64,000 bases of DNA, taken from the NCBI RefSeq assembly GCF_009707125.1, contig NZ_WLVL01000003.1:1-64000 (forward strand), in the 5' to 3' direction. The translations under genes and the position numbers were made by a program. Below, piece after piece: positions 44,437 to 53,630 of this stretch. The DNA is from Arsenicicoccus cauae (GTDB lineage: Bacteria; Actinomycetota; Actinomycetes; Actinomycetales; Dermatophilaceae). Under the pieces are notes generated by a model that was given only the letters and a program-made list of their open reading frames with translations, had not been told where the DNA came from and did not search any database. Every line of letters starts with the position of its first letter. Position 1 is the stretch's first letter.

Positions 44437-45392
44437 TCGCGCCCCAGGTCTCGGTGGACGGTGATCGTGCCGACCTCGGGCCCGGAGAGCTCGCGCGACA
44501 GGCGCTCGGCGACGGCCACGGACCGGTGCTTGCCGCCCGTGCACCCCACGGCCAGCGTCACGTAGCGGCGCCCCTCGCGGACGTAGCCGCTGATCATCGC
44601 GTCCATCATCGCCACGGCGCGCTCCACGAACTCGTCGGCGCCCAGCTGGTCGAAGACGAAGCCGGCGACCTCCGGGTCACGCCCGGTCTTGCTGCGCAGC
44701 TCGGGCACCCAGAAGGGGTTGGGGAGGAAGCGCATGTCGAGGACGATGTCGGCGTCCAGGGGTATGCCGTACTTGAAGCCGAAGGACATGACCGCCACCC
44801 GCAGGCGCGGGCCCCGCTCGGAGTCGAAGATCTGGGCCATCTTGGCCGAGAACTGGTGGACGTTGAAGCCGCTCGTGTCGACGATCGTGTCGGCCACCGA
44901 GCGGATGTCACCCAGCCTGCGCCGCTCCTCCTGGATGGCCTCCAGCAGCCCCCCGTCCCCCTGCAGGGGATGGGGTCGGCGCACGCTCTCGAAGCGCCGC
45001 ACCAGCGTCTCGTCGGTCGCGTCCAGGAAGACCACGCGCGGCTGCCACCCCAGGTCACGCAGCTCCTGCAGCGCCTCCGACAGCGACTCGAACATGTCGC
45101 GCGACCGGACGTCCACCACCGCCGCGACGCGCAGCACCTCCGGCTGCTTGTCCCGCAGCAGGGTCGCCATCGGCGCCAGCATCTGCGGCGGCAGGTTGTC
45201 CGTGACGTACCACCCGGTGTCCTGCAGGACGTTCGAGGCCGTGGACCGCCCCGCGCCGGACAGGCCGGTGACCACGACGAACTCGTGGCGGCGCGAGACG
45301 AGCGGCATGTCCGCGGTGTCGGGGTCACCCGACCGTCGGGAGGGTTCGCCCGGGCGGGTGTCGGACTCACGCTGCTCGGTCGGCTCGGCCAC
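44433..45392 (-). CDS. rapZ: RapZ/YvcJ family nucleotide-binding protein
   Basis: P-loop protein; in E. coli RapZ guides decay of the GlmZ small RNA, in actinobacteria the function is less clear. The 319-residue product has Walker A in VVTGLSGAGRSTA (about residue 43), Walker-B-like DVRSRDMFESL, and the C-terminal domain with SFGFKYGIPLDADIVLDMRFLPNPF and VGCTGGKHRSVAVAERL (the phosphate-binding GCTGG-x-HRS motif). GTG at 45392. The first 33 residues are a variable hydrophilic leader. Confidence 0.95.
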   Translation of the reverse strand: MAEPTEQRESDTRPGEPSRRSGDPDTADMPLVSRRHEFVVVTGLSGAGRSTASNVLQDTGWYVTDNLPPQMLAPMATLLRDKQPEVLRVAAVVDVRSRDMFESLSEALQELRDLGWQPRVVFLDATDETLVRRFESVRRPHPLQGDGGLLEAIQEERRRLGDIRSVADTIVDTSGFNVHQFSAKMAQIFDSERGPRLRVAVMSFGFKYGIPLDADIVLDMRFLPNPFWVPELRSKTGRDPEVAGFVFDQLGADEFVERAVAMMDAMISGYVREGRRYVTLAVGCTGGKHRSVAVAERLSRELSGPEVGTITVHRDLGRE

Positions 45393-45430
45393 GGGTGGGC
45401 TCCTTGTCGGGTGGGCGGGTGGCCGTCAGT

Positions 45431-46060
45431 CTAGCCAGCGACGGCGCCTCGTCCTGGCGCTGTCGTCGTCACCAGACCGGCCAGGAGCAGGGCCAGCACG
45501 GCGATGACGACGGCGGCGCCCGGCTCGGCCAGGGACAGGGTGGTGGCGGTGCTGGCACCGACGCTCGCCAGGCCGCGGCCGAGCAGGACGTACCCGAGGA
45601 ACATCGGGACCAGGGCGAGATAGGTGACGACGGCCAGGTTGACGCGCCCATCGCGGCGCGGCTCGGGATGCCGGTCCGGATGACCCGGACAGCACCCCAG
45701 GAGTAGAGGGCGTAGGTCGCCCCGCCGCGCAGGCCGATGCCGGCGACGTGGCCCCACCCGCCGACCGCGGCGGCACCTGCTCCTACGGGGCCGCCTCCTG
45801 CCGGGCCGGCGTGCGAGAAGGCCAGAGCGGTGACGCCCAGGAGGCCGAGGGCGGTCCCGACGGCCCACCGGCGGGAGAGGGGCGTGCCGTCCACGGCTCG
45901 TTCGACGAGTGCAGCGGCGGGCGGGGCGGAGCCGATGGTGACGACTGTGCCGACGGCGACGCCACTGAGGCGCATCGAGGAGTAGAAGGCGAGGGGGGAA
46001 CACCGCCACGGCCGCCGCGGAGAGGGCCAGGGTCGGCCCCTGCGCGCGCAGCGCCGTCCG
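45431..46060 (-). pseudogene. EamA-family transporter remnant with two compensating frameshifts
   Basis: Middle and C-terminal parts of a drug/metabolite exporter. Reading 5' to 3' on the minus strand, LSAAAVAVF is in one frame; the sequence then continues in another as PLAFYSSMRLSGVAVGTVV...GIPSRAAMGA, and returns to the first as VNLAVVTYLALVPMF...LSLAEPGAAVVIAVLALLL. The first shift is one extra C in a run of six (45993-45998); the second is one missing G near 45641-45646. The first 80 or so residues of the family are absent. Because the shifts cancel, the outer frame stays open but its middle reads as Arg-rich nonsense. Confidence 0.8.
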
Positions 46061-46348
46061 GTGACGACGGAGCTGCTGCACCTCCGCCTTGTGCCGCCGG
46101 ACCTGCTCGCGCCCGGGAGCTCCGCTCGGCAGCTCCGCCGCTGCGTTGAGCAGACCGCACACTCGGAAGCCGTGGACGTATGCGGCGTTGGCGTGGTCGG
46201 CATACGCGTCGAACACCGCCGCCACGCCCGCCCGGCCGGAGCCGTCACCGGCGGCCCGCCTCGCCCCGTAGAGGCCGAGCCACTCCTCGTGGCGCTCCTG
46301 GAGGTAGGCGAGCACGAGCTCGTCCTTGGACGAGAAGTTGTTGTAACG
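46060..46348 (-). pseudogene. TetR-family regulator remnant fused to the EamA remnant
   Basis: RYNNFSSKDELVLAYLQERHEEWL matches the end of a TetR helix-turn-helix domain (lYxxFxSKdeLv), followed by a ligand-domain fragment HANAAYVHGFRVCGLLNAAAELP and VRRHKAEVQQLRR. The first 45 or so residues, including the recognition helix, are missing, cut at the uvrC stop only 5 bases away. The frame then runs into the EamA remnant, so a deletion joined the two genes. TetR-EamA neighbours are a common pair. Confidence 0.65.
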
Positions 46349-46352
46349 CGGC

Positions 46353-48368
46353 CTACGAGAGCACCTCCCCGGTCGTGAGGTTGACCCCCGGCTCCGCCTG
46401 CTCGCCCGCCAGCCTGGCGTGCACGACCTCGGCCAGCGCCGGACCGATGCCCTGCACCTCCTGGAGCTCCTCGACCGTGGCGCCGCGCAGGCGCTTGACC
46501 GACCCGAAGGTCCGCAGCAGGGCCTTCTTGCGGGCCTCGCCGAGCCCGGGGATGCCGTCGAGCGCGCTCGTCGTCATCGCCTTGGAGCGCCGCTGCCGGT
46601 GGAAGGTGATCGCGAAGCGGTGGGCCTCGTCGCGCAGGCGCTGCAGCAGGTAGAGACCCTCGCTGGAGCGCGGCAGGATCACCGGGAAGTCCTGGTGCGG
46701 GATCCACACCTCCTCGAGACGCTTGGCCAGACCCACCAGGGCCACGTCGTCGATGCCGAGCTCGTCGAGCACCCGCTGGGCGGCGTTGACCTGCGGTAGC
46801 CCACCGTCGACCACGACGAGCTGCGGGGCATAGGCGAACCGGCGCGGCCTGCCCGTCTCGGGATCGATGCCCGCGGGCGTGTCGGGCAGGTCGGCGGGCG
46901 CCCCCGCCGTGGCGGTCGGAGCCTCCTCGGTGGCGGTCTCCCCCTGCGCCTCGGCCTGGGCCAGGTGCCGACGGAACCTCCGCAGGAGGACCTCACGCAT
47001 CGCAGCGGTGTCGTCGACGGCGGGACCCGCCGCCTCGTCGCCCCGCACGATGAAGCGGCGGTACTCCCCCTTGCGGGGCAGCCCGTCCTCGAAGACCACC
47101 ATCGAGGCCACGACATTGGTCCCCTGCACGTGGGACACGTCGTAGCACTCGATCCGCAGGGGCGCCTCGTCGAGCTCGAGCGCGTCCTGCAGCTCCTGCA
47201 GCGCCTGGCTGCGCGCCGTGAGGTCGCCCGCCCGCGTCACCTTGTGCCGCGCCAGGGCCTGGTCGGCGTTGCGGCGCACCGTCTCCATGAGCTGGCGCTT
47301 GTCGCCCCGCTGCGGCACGCGCACCTCGACCCGGGCGCCGCGCAGCTCGCTCAGCCACTGCTCGACCGCCTCGGCATCCTCGGGCAGCACGGGGACCAGG
47401 ACCTCGCGCGGCACGCCCTCGCTGCTCTCGCCGCCGTAGACCTGCTGCAGCAGCCGCTCCATGAGCAGGGGCAGGGAGGCGACATCCTCGGACTCGCGCT
47501 CCACCACCCAGCCCCGCTGGCCGCGGATGCGGCCGCCGCGCACGTGGAAGACCTGCACCGCGGCCTCGAGCTCGTCGTCGGACACGGCGAAGACGTCCGC
47601 GTCCGTGGCGTCGCCGAGCACCACCGCGGACTTCTCCAGGGCCTTGGTCATCGCCCCGAGGTTGTCCCGCAGGACGGCGGCGCGCTCGAACTCCAGCGCG
47701 GAGGACGCGGCCTGCATCTCGCGCTCGACCCGGCGCACGAAGCGGGTGGTGCTGCCCGCCATGAACTCGCAGAACTCCTCGGCGATCTCGCGGTGCTCCT
47801 CGGGCGTCACCCGCCCGACGCAGGGCGCCGAGCACTTGTCGATGTAGCCGAGCAGGCAGGGTCGACCGACCTGGGCGGCCCGCTTGAACACGCCGGAGCT
47901 GCACGTCCTCACCGGAAAGACCTTGAGGAGCAGGTCGAGGGTCTCGCGGATCGCCCAGGCGTGGCCGTACGGCCCGAAGTAGCGCGTCCCCTTGCGCTTG
48001 GCCCCCCGCATGACCTGGGCGCGGGGGAACTCCTCGCCCATCGTGACCGCGAGGTAGGGGTAGGACTTGTCGTCGCGGTACCTCACGTTGAACCGCGGGT
48101 CGAACTCCTTGATCCAGGAGTACTCCAGCTGCAACGCCTCGACCTCGGTCTTGACGACGGTCCACTCGACCGACGCCCCGGTCGTGACCATGCGTCGCGT
48201 GCGGGGGTGCAGGGCACCGACGTCCTGGAAGTAGGAGCTCAGCCGGGAGCGCAGCGACTTCGCCTTGCCGACGTAGATGACCCGGCCTTCCTTGTCGCGG
48301 AAGCGGTAGACGCCCGGGTCGACCGGGATCTCTCCCGGGCGGGGTCGGTAGGACGAGGGATCAGCCAC
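46353..48368 (-). CDS. uvrC: Excinuclease ABC subunit C
   Basis: Dual-incision nuclease of nucleotide excision repair. The 671-residue product has the GIY-YIG domain ([25 protein letters not shown], about 19-43), a cysteine-rich region ([16 protein letters not shown]), the UVR motif (about 205-240), the RNase H-like C-terminal nuclease ([32 protein letters not shown]), and a tandem helix-hairpin-helix end ([20 protein letters not shown]). GTG at 48368 has a TAGGGT box 6 bases upstream and no ribosome site, which fits a leaderless transcript. uvrA lies 9.5 kb away in the same direction. Confidence 0.97.
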   Translation of the reverse strand: MADPSSYRPRPGEIPVDPGVYRFRDKEGRVIYVGKAKSLRSRLSSYFQDVGALHPRTRRMVTTGASVEWTVVKTEVEALQLEYSWIKEFDPRFNVRYRDDKSYPYLAVTMGEEFPRAQVMRGAKRKGTRYFGPYGHAWAIRETLDLLLKVFPVRTCSSGVFKRAAQVGRPCLLGYIDKCSAPCVGRVTPEEHREIAEEFCEFMAGSTTRFVRRVEREMQAASSALEFERAAVLRDNLGAMTKALEKSAVVLGDATDADVFAVSDDELEAAVQVFHVRGGRIRGQRGWVVERESEDVASLPLLMERLLQQVYGGESSEGVPREVLVPVLPEDAEAVEQWLSELRGARVEVRVPQRGDKRQLMETVRRNADQALARHKVTRAGDLTARSQALQELQDALELDEAPLRIECYDVSHVQGTNVVASMVVFEDGLPRKGEYRRFIVRGDEAAGPAVDDTAAMREVLLRRFRRHLAQAEAQGETATEEAPTATAGAPADLPDTPAGIDPETGRPRRFAYAPQLVVVDGGLPQVNAAQRVLDELGIDDVALVGLAKRLEEVWIPHQDFPVILPRSSEGLYLLQRLRDEAHRFAITFHRQRRSKAMTTSALDGIPGLGEARKKALLRTFGSVKRLRGATVEELQEVQGIGPALAEVVHARLAGEQAEPGVNLTTGEVLS

Positions 48369-48374
48369 CCGACA

Positions 48375-48380
48375 ACCCTA
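48375..48380 (-). promoter_or_regulatory. Candidate -10 box of uvrC (leaderless)
   Basis: TAGGGT on the minus strand, 6 bases before the GTG of uvrC. Confidence 0.4.
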
Positions 48381-48738
48381 TGCCGGTGCACCGACACACC
48401 CGGGACGGCGTCCGCGAGCGGGAGCCACCCCCGTCGTCATCCGTTCGGCTCAAACGACCCGAGTGCCGTGCGAGTGCGTCCGGGTTTGCCGCGAGCGGTC
48501 GCTTGGCGGCGATGAACGGTCACCCAGGACCCGCCCCCGGCGCCAGCCGGGCGGCATACGGAAGCAAACACGACCAAACGCTCGGGGTAACAGGCCAAGT
48601 CACTGGTAACAGGCAGGTCACAGTCACGCTCCGGCATCGACCGGACCCTGGTAGGACCTGGCCGGTAGCCCTATTGTCAGCCGCACTTCAAGCGGCGTCG
48701 ACCATGACACCGCTCCCCCACACCCTCTGGGAGGAAAC
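48381..48738. other. Intergenic regulatory region between uvrC and the liv operon
   Basis: About 360 bases without a gene. They contain the tandem decamer ggtaacaggc at 48586 and 48605 and three gtcac triplet-spaced words between 48599 and 48627, likely the control region of the liv operon, plus one GGCATAC heptamer (48553). Confidence 0.5.
48586..48614 (+). promoter_or_regulatory. Direct repeats upstream of the liv operon, possible operator
   Basis: ggtaacaggc occurs at 48586-48595 and 48605-48614, 19 bases apart (nearly two helix turns), about 125-150 bases before the start of the binding-protein gene. The region is locally less GC-rich than its surroundings. Confidence 0.4.
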
Positions 48739-49968
48739 GTGCAGCAGCGTTCCTGGATGACCCTCGGTGCCACCGCGCTGGCGGCATCCCTCGCACTGTC
48801 GGCCTGCGGCTCGCGGGAGGCGTCCACGTCCAACAGCGGCTCGTCGGGCTCCGGCGCGGCCGCCACCAAGACCGTCAAGATCGGCGTCATCGCCCCCGTC
48901 TCGGGCGACCTGTCGGCGCTGGGTCTCGGCATCCAGCACTCCGTCGAGCTCGCCGCCAAGAAGGCCAACGAGAGCAACGCCGTCCCCGGCTGGAAGTTCG
49001 AGGTCGTGACCAAGGACGACGAGGCCAAGCCCGACGTCGCCAAGAACGCCGCCACCGCGATCGCCGCCGACAAGGACGTCCTGGGGGTCGTGGGGACGCT
49101 CAACTCCTCGACCTCGCAGTCGGTCCAGCCGGTGCTCTCGACCGCCAAGATCGTCCAGATCTCGCCGGCCAACACCAACCCCTCGCTGACCCGCGGCGCC
49201 AAGTTCGCCGACGCCCCGCAGCGGATGTACCCCTCGTACTTCCGCACCTGCACCACCGACTCGGTGCAGGGCCCGTTCGCGGCCAAGTACCTCCTCGAGC
49301 AGGGCATCAAGCAGGTCGCCACCATCCACGACAAGAAGACCTACGGCCAGGGCCTGGTCGAGGCCTTCACCGCGGAGTTCAAGAAGGGCGGCGGCACCGT
49401 GGTGGCCGCCGAGACCATCAACCCGGACGACTCCAACTACGGCCCGGTCATCTCCAAGATCAAGCCGTCCGCGCCCAAGGCGATCTACTACGGCGGCGAG
49501 TACCCCCAGGCCGGCCCGCTCTCGCAGCAGGCCAAGTCGGCGGGGCTCGCGGTCCCGGTGATGGGTGGGGACGGCATCTTCGCCGCCGACTTCATCAAGC
49601 TGGCCGGCGCCACCGCCACCGGTGACCTCGCCACCTCCGTCGGCGCCCCGACCGACACGCTCGAGAAGGGCAAGACCTTCCTGGCGGACTACAAGACGGC
49701 CGGCTACAAGGAGCCCTCCGAGGCCTACGGCGCGTACTCCTACGACGCGGCGAACGCCATCATCGAGGGCGCGAAGACGGCCCTCAAGGACGCCAAGACC
49801 GTCGAGGACGCCCGCGCCAAGATGGCCGACGCGGTCGGCAAGGTCGCGATCGAGGGAGTCACCGGCAAGGTCGAGTTCGACGAGTACGGCGACACCAAGA
49901 CGCGCACCCTGACGGCGTACAAGGTCGAGGGCGGCAAGTGGGTCGCCGCCAAGACCGGCACGGCCTGA
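48739..49968 (+). CDS. Branched-chain amino-acid ABC transporter substrate-binding lipoprotein
   Basis: Captures leucine/isoleucine/valine or a related substrate outside the membrane for the LivHMGF importer. The 409-residue product has a lipoprotein signal peptide with lipobox LSAC (lipidated Cys23), a Ser/Gly linker, then the type I binding fold: KIGVIAPVSGDLSALGLGIQHSVELAAKKAN, VVGTLNSSTSQSVQPVLS, and YRTCTTDSVQGPFAAKYL-type segment (FRTCTTDSVQGPFA). It starts with GTG at 48739 after GGGAGGAA. A 91 bp gap separates it from the permease genes, common because binding proteins are made in excess. Confidence 0.92.
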   Translation: MQQRSWMTLGATALAASLALSACGSREASTSNSGSSGSGAAATKTVKIGVIAPVSGDLSALGLGIQHSVELAAKKANESNAVPGWKFEVVTKDDEAKPDVAKNAATAIAADKDVLGVVGTLNSSTSQSVQPVLSTAKIVQISPANTNPSLTRGAKFADAPQRMYPSYFRTCTTDSVQGPFAAKYLLEQGIKQVATIHDKKTYGQGLVEAFTAEFKKGGGTVVAAETINPDDSNYGPVISKIKPSAPKAIYYGGEYPQAGPLSQQAKSAGLAVPVMGGDGIFAADFIKLAGATATGDLATSVGAPTDTLEKGKTFLADYKTAGYKEPSEAYGAYSYDAANAIIEGAKTALKDAKTVEDARAKMADAVGKVAIEGVTGKVEFDEYGDTKTRTLTAYKVEGGKWVAAKTGTA

Positions 49969-50059
49969 TCGCCAGGTCGCCGGACGAGCTCCATCGGAGG
50001 CGGGGAGGCCAACCCTCCCCGCCTCCCACCCCTGTCATCACTCGATCGAAGGTGCCCGC

Positions 50060-51007
50060 ATGCATTTCCTGCAGTACCTGGTGGACGGAGTGACCCTCGG
50101 TTCCCTCTACGCCCTGATCGCCGTCGGCTACACCGTCGTCTACGGCATCGTCCAGCTCATCAACTTCGCTCACGGCGAGGTCTTCATGATCGGCGCGTTC
50201 GGCGCCATGTCGACCTACCTGCTGCTCTTCAAGGGTCAGACCTCGATCTGGATCCTGCCCGTCCTGATCCTCGGCGCCATCCTCGCCTCAGTCGTGACGG
50301 CGGTCCTCATGGAGAGGGTGGCGTACCGGCCGCTGCGCAACGCGCCACGGCTCGCACCCCTCATCACCGCCATCGGCATCTCGGTCCTTCTGCAGGAGGC
50401 CGTGCGCCTCTTCTACGACCGGCCCGGCCTGTTCGTCGACTGGAACCCGCTCGAGTTCCCCAGCGCCAAGTCCAAGATCTCCTTCCCGCAGATCGAGGGC
50501 GTGACCGGGGCGGCCTGGAGCGTCGGCGGCGTGAGCCTGGCCCGGCCGGCGCTGTTCACGATCGCCTCCCTCCTGGTGTCCGCCGCCTTCCTGTGGTGGT
50601 TCGTCAACCGCACCCGGACCGGCCGCGGCATGCAGGCCGTGTCCCAGGACCCCGACACCGCCCGACTCATGGGCGTCGACGTCGACCGCATCATCGTCGT
50701 GTCCTTCGCCCTCGGCGCCGCGCTGGCTGCCATCGCCGGTGTCGCGCAGGGCCTGCAGGACGGGACCATCGGCTTCCGCATGGGCTTCCTCTACGGCCTC
50801 AAGGCGTTCACCGCCGCGGTGCTCGGGGGCATCGGCAACATCCAGGGCGCCGTTGTCGGCGGCATCGCCCTCGGGATCGTCGAGGCCTTCGCCACCAACC
50901 TGTTCCCCTCCGACTGGAAGGACGTGTGGGCCTTCGGGCTTCTCATCGTGTTCCTCGTCTTTCGCCCCCAGGGCATCATGGGCGCTCGGGTGGTGGACCG
51001 GGCATGA
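50060..51007 (+). CDS. livH: Branched-chain amino-acid ABC transporter permease LivH
   Basis: Inner-membrane channel subunit. The 315-residue product has about eight membrane segments and the family opening LQYLVDGVTLGSLYALIAVGYTVVYGIVQLINFAHGE; LGAALAAIAGVAQGL and GLKAFTAAVLGGIGNIQGAVVGGIALGIVE form the conserved cytoplasmic EAA-like region. Its stop overlaps the livM start as ATGA. Confidence 0.95.
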   Translation: MHFLQYLVDGVTLGSLYALIAVGYTVVYGIVQLINFAHGEVFMIGAFGAMSTYLLLFKGQTSIWILPVLILGAILASVVTAVLMERVAYRPLRNAPRLAPLITAIGISVLLQEAVRLFYDRPGLFVDWNPLEFPSAKSKISFPQIEGVTGAAWSVGGVSLARPALFTIASLLVSAAFLWWFVNRTRTGRGMQAVSQDPDTARLMGVDVDRIIVVSFALGAALAAIAGVAQGLQDGTIGFRMGFLYGLKAFTAAVLGGIGNIQGAVVGGIALGIVEAFATNLFPSDWKDVWAFGLLIVFLVFRPQGIMGARVVDRA

Positions 51008-52740
51008 GCACCGTCACCACTTCGTTGAGCGACTCCCCTATGCCGCGTCGCGGGGCCGCCGCGGACCAGGCCCCCCTCGAGCCCCGGCTGACCCGCGCCT
51101 GGCTGCTGGGCATCGTCGGCTCCCTCCTGCTGATCGCCAGCGCATTCCTCCCGTGGACCTACGACCCGGCCCTGCTGGGCAACGTCACGATCGTCGGCTA
51201 CCCCGCACCGGTCCAGCTCATGGCGATCGCCCTCGGGCTGCTCGCGTTGTTCATGACGTTGGTCCGCAAGGGTCCGCTGGCCCGCCTGGGCCGGCACCTC
51301 GGGTCGCCGTCCGGGCTCAAGCGCCTCGGCATCGGCTCGCTGGTCTTCATGCTGCTGGTGCTGGTGGGGGTCGCTACCTCGGACCCCGCGCTGTTGGCCG
51401 CGGCCGACCCCGGTCTGTGGATCGGCATCGTGGGGGCCCTCCTCGTCGCCGCCGCCGGCTTCCTGCTGCCCGTGCGCAAGGTCCGCTCCGAGCCGCACCA
51501 GCGGTTCGCGGGGTGGGTCGAGATCCTCGTCATCGTGGCGCTCGTCGCGCTGGTGCTGTTCGGCGCCGCCTACGGCCTCGGCATCGAGGACGCCTGGGTG
51601 TTCGTGCTCTTCCTGACCTTCGTCTTCGCGATCGGGGCGGGCCTGGCCGGGGGCGGGTTCTTCGCCTGGCTGTCCATCGTCGCCGCCCACCACAGCCGGG
51701 TGCTGCTCCTGGCGACCTTCCTGGCGGCGTTCGCCTTCCCGTTCACCCAGGGCGGGTCCAACGCCAACATGTCCATCGCGACGCAGGTCATCATCTTCGC
51801 CGCCACGGCGATCGGCCTCAACATCGTGGTCGGCCTGGCGGGCCTGCTCGACCTCGGCTACATCGCCTTCCTCGGGGCGGGTGCCTACGTGGCGGCGACC
51901 ATGTCGGAGTCGACCTTCGCGACGATCGGGTGGCACCCGCCGTTCCTCGTCGTGGTGCTGATCGGCGCCTGCTTCTCGGCCGTCCTCGGCCTGATCATCG
52001 GCTCGCCGACGCTGCGCGTGTCCGGTGACTACCTGGCGATCGTGACGCTGGCCTTCGGCGAGATCTTCCGCCTGGCCATGAACAACCTCGACGGCGCCCA
52101 CGGGCCCAACATCACCCGGGGCCCCAACGGTATCCCCGCCATCCCCGACCTGGAGTTCTTCGGCTTCAACTTCGGGGACACGCACAACCTTCTCGGCGTC
52201 GACATCCCCCGGTTCGCCAACTACTACTTCCTGCTGCTGCTGCTGCTCGGCCTGATCACCCTGGTGTTCAGCCGCCTCAACGACAGCCGCATCGGGCGTG
52301 GCTGGATCGCGATCCGCGAGGACGAGAAGGCTGCCGAGGCCATGGGCGTCAACGTGTTCGGGCTCAAGCTGCTGGCCTTCGCCGGCGGCGCCTTCCTCGC
52401 CGGCCTCGCCGGCACGGTCAAGGCCCACCACGACCAGTCCGTCACCCCGGACCAGTACCAGTTCCTGGAGTCCGCCTTCCTGCTCGCCGCCGTGGTCCTC
52501 GGCGGCATGGGCACCATCGGCGGCGTCCTGCTCGGCGCCGTGGTGCTCAAGCTGCTGCCCGAGAAGCTCCGGTTCTTCAGCGAGTACCGCCTCCTGATGT
52601 TCGGTCTTCTGCTCGTGCTGATGATGCGCTTCCGGCCCGAGGGCCTGGTCGCCAACAAGCGTCATCAGCTGGAGTTCCACGAGGACGACGAAGAGCTGGC
52701 GGACGAGATCGAGCACGTCCACGTGGAGAAGGTGTCATGA
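51004..52740 (+). CDS. livM: Branched-chain amino-acid ABC transporter permease LivM with long N-terminal membrane extension
   Basis: Second channel subunit. The 578-residue product is much longer than the usual 300-400. The LivM core begins near residue 235 (LLLATFLAAFAFPF) and includes GLNIVVGLAGLLDLGYIAFLGAGAYVAA, SGDYLAIVTLAFGEIFR, and AHHDQSVTPDQYQFLESAFLLAAVVLGGMGTIGG. Residues 30-230 form about six further membrane segments (for example AWLLGIVGSLLLIASAFLPW and GLWIGIVGALLVAAAGFLLP). The ATG at 51004 overlaps the livH stop, so the extension belongs to the protein. Its job is unknown. Confidence 0.92.
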   Translation: MSTVTTSLSDSPMPRRGAAADQAPLEPRLTRAWLLGIVGSLLLIASAFLPWTYDPALLGNVTIVGYPAPVQLMAIALGLLALFMTLVRKGPLARLGRHLGSPSGLKRLGIGSLVFMLLVLVGVATSDPALLAAADPGLWIGIVGALLVAAAGFLLPVRKVRSEPHQRFAGWVEILVIVALVALVLFGAAYGLGIEDAWVFVLFLTFVFAIGAGLAGGGFFAWLSIVAAHHSRVLLLATFLAAFAFPFTQGGSNANMSIATQVIIFAATAIGLNIVVGLAGLLDLGYIAFLGAGAYVAATMSESTFATIGWHPPFLVVVLIGACFSAVLGLIIGSPTLRVSGDYLAIVTLAFGEIFRLAMNNLDGAHGPNITRGPNGIPAIPDLEFFGFNFGDTHNLLGVDIPRFANYYFLLLLLLGLITLVFSRLNDSRIGRGWIAIREDEKAAEAMGVNVFGLKLLAFAGGAFLAGLAGTVKAHHDQSVTPDQYQFLESAFLLAAVVLGGMGTIGGVLLGAVVLKLLPEKLRFFSEYRLLMFGLLLVLMMRFRPEGLVANKRHQLEFHEDDEELADEIEHVHVEKVS

Positions 52741-53630
52741 GCACGCGAGTCGACGAGCGTCCGGGCGGCCAGCCCTCGGGCGCGCCCAGCCCCGGCGGGG
52801 CCGTCCTGCTGGAGGCCCGAGGCGTCACCATGCGCTTCGGTGGCCTCACGGCCGTCAACCAGGTCGACATGGTCGTCCACGAGGGCGAGATCATGGGTCT
52901 GATCGGCCCCAACGGCGCCGGCAAGACGACCTTCTTCAACTGTCTCACCGGGCTCTACAAGCCCACGGAGGGGCGGGTCGTTCTGGCGGGCAAGGAGATC
53001 CCGCCGAGGCCGGGCCTGGTCGTCAAGGAGGGGATGGCCCGCACCTTCCAGAACATCCGTCTCTTCGGCAACATGACCGCCCTCGAGAACGTCATGGTGG
53101 GTCGCTTCTGCCGCACCTCGGCCGGCCCGCTCACCTCCATCGTGCGCGGCCCGAAGTACCGCCGCGAGGAGCGCGAGACGCGCGAGCGAGCCCAGGAGCT
53201 CCTGGAGTTCGTGGGGCTGGGGGGCTCGACCGAGCTGCTGGCCCGCAACCTGCCGTATGGCGACCAGCGCCGCCTCGAGATCGCCAGGGCCCTGGCCACG
53301 GACCCCAAGGTGGTGCTGCTCGACGAGCCGACGGCCGGCATGAACCCCCGCGAGACCGAGCAGGCCCAGGAGCTCATCTTCCGCATCCGCGACAACGGCA
53401 TGGCGGTCGTGGTGATCGAGCACGACATGCGCTTCATCTTCACGCTGTGCGACCGGGTGCTCTGCCTGGTGCGGGGCGAGGCGCTGGTCGAGGGAGCACC
53501 GTCGGTCGTCCAGTCCGACCCCCGGGTCATCGAGGCCTACATCGGGAGCCCGGACGTCGACGAGTCGGACGAGGAGCTCGACGCCGAGATCGGCAGCGAG
53601 CTGCACACCGAGAGGGAGGAGGGCCGATGA
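52737..53630 (+). CDS. livG: Branched-chain amino-acid ABC transporter ATPase LivG
   Basis: ATP-binding subunit. The 297-residue product has Walker A GPNGAGKTTFFN (about residue 62), the Q-loop region ARTFQNIRLFGNMT, signature-like NLPYGDQRRLEIARAL (the degenerate LSYGxQR of LivG), Walker B VVLLDEPTAGMNP, and the H-loop VIEHDMRF. The first 25 and last 30 residues are variable. ATGA overlaps on both sides place it in the livHMGF operon. Confidence 0.96.
   Translation: MSTRVDERPGGQPSGAPSPGGAVLLEARGVTMRFGGLTAVNQVDMVVHEGEIMGLIGPNGAGKTTFFNCLTGLYKPTEGRVVLAGKEIPPRPGLVVKEGMARTFQNIRLFGNMTALENVMVGRFCRTSAGPLTSIVRGPKYRREERETRERAQELLEFVGLGGSTELLARNLPYGDQRRLEIARALATDPKVVLLDEPTAGMNPRETEQAQELIFRIRDNGMAVVVIEHDMRFIFTLCDRVLCLVRGEALVEGAPSVVQSDPRVIEAYIGSPDVDESDEELDAEIGSELHTEREEGR

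Noticed and set aside
46316-46352. Possibility that the TetR remnant continues into uvrC as an overlapping gene
   Set aside because: The region upstream reads as uvrC only; no helix-turn-helix sequence exists in the TetR frame beyond 46348.
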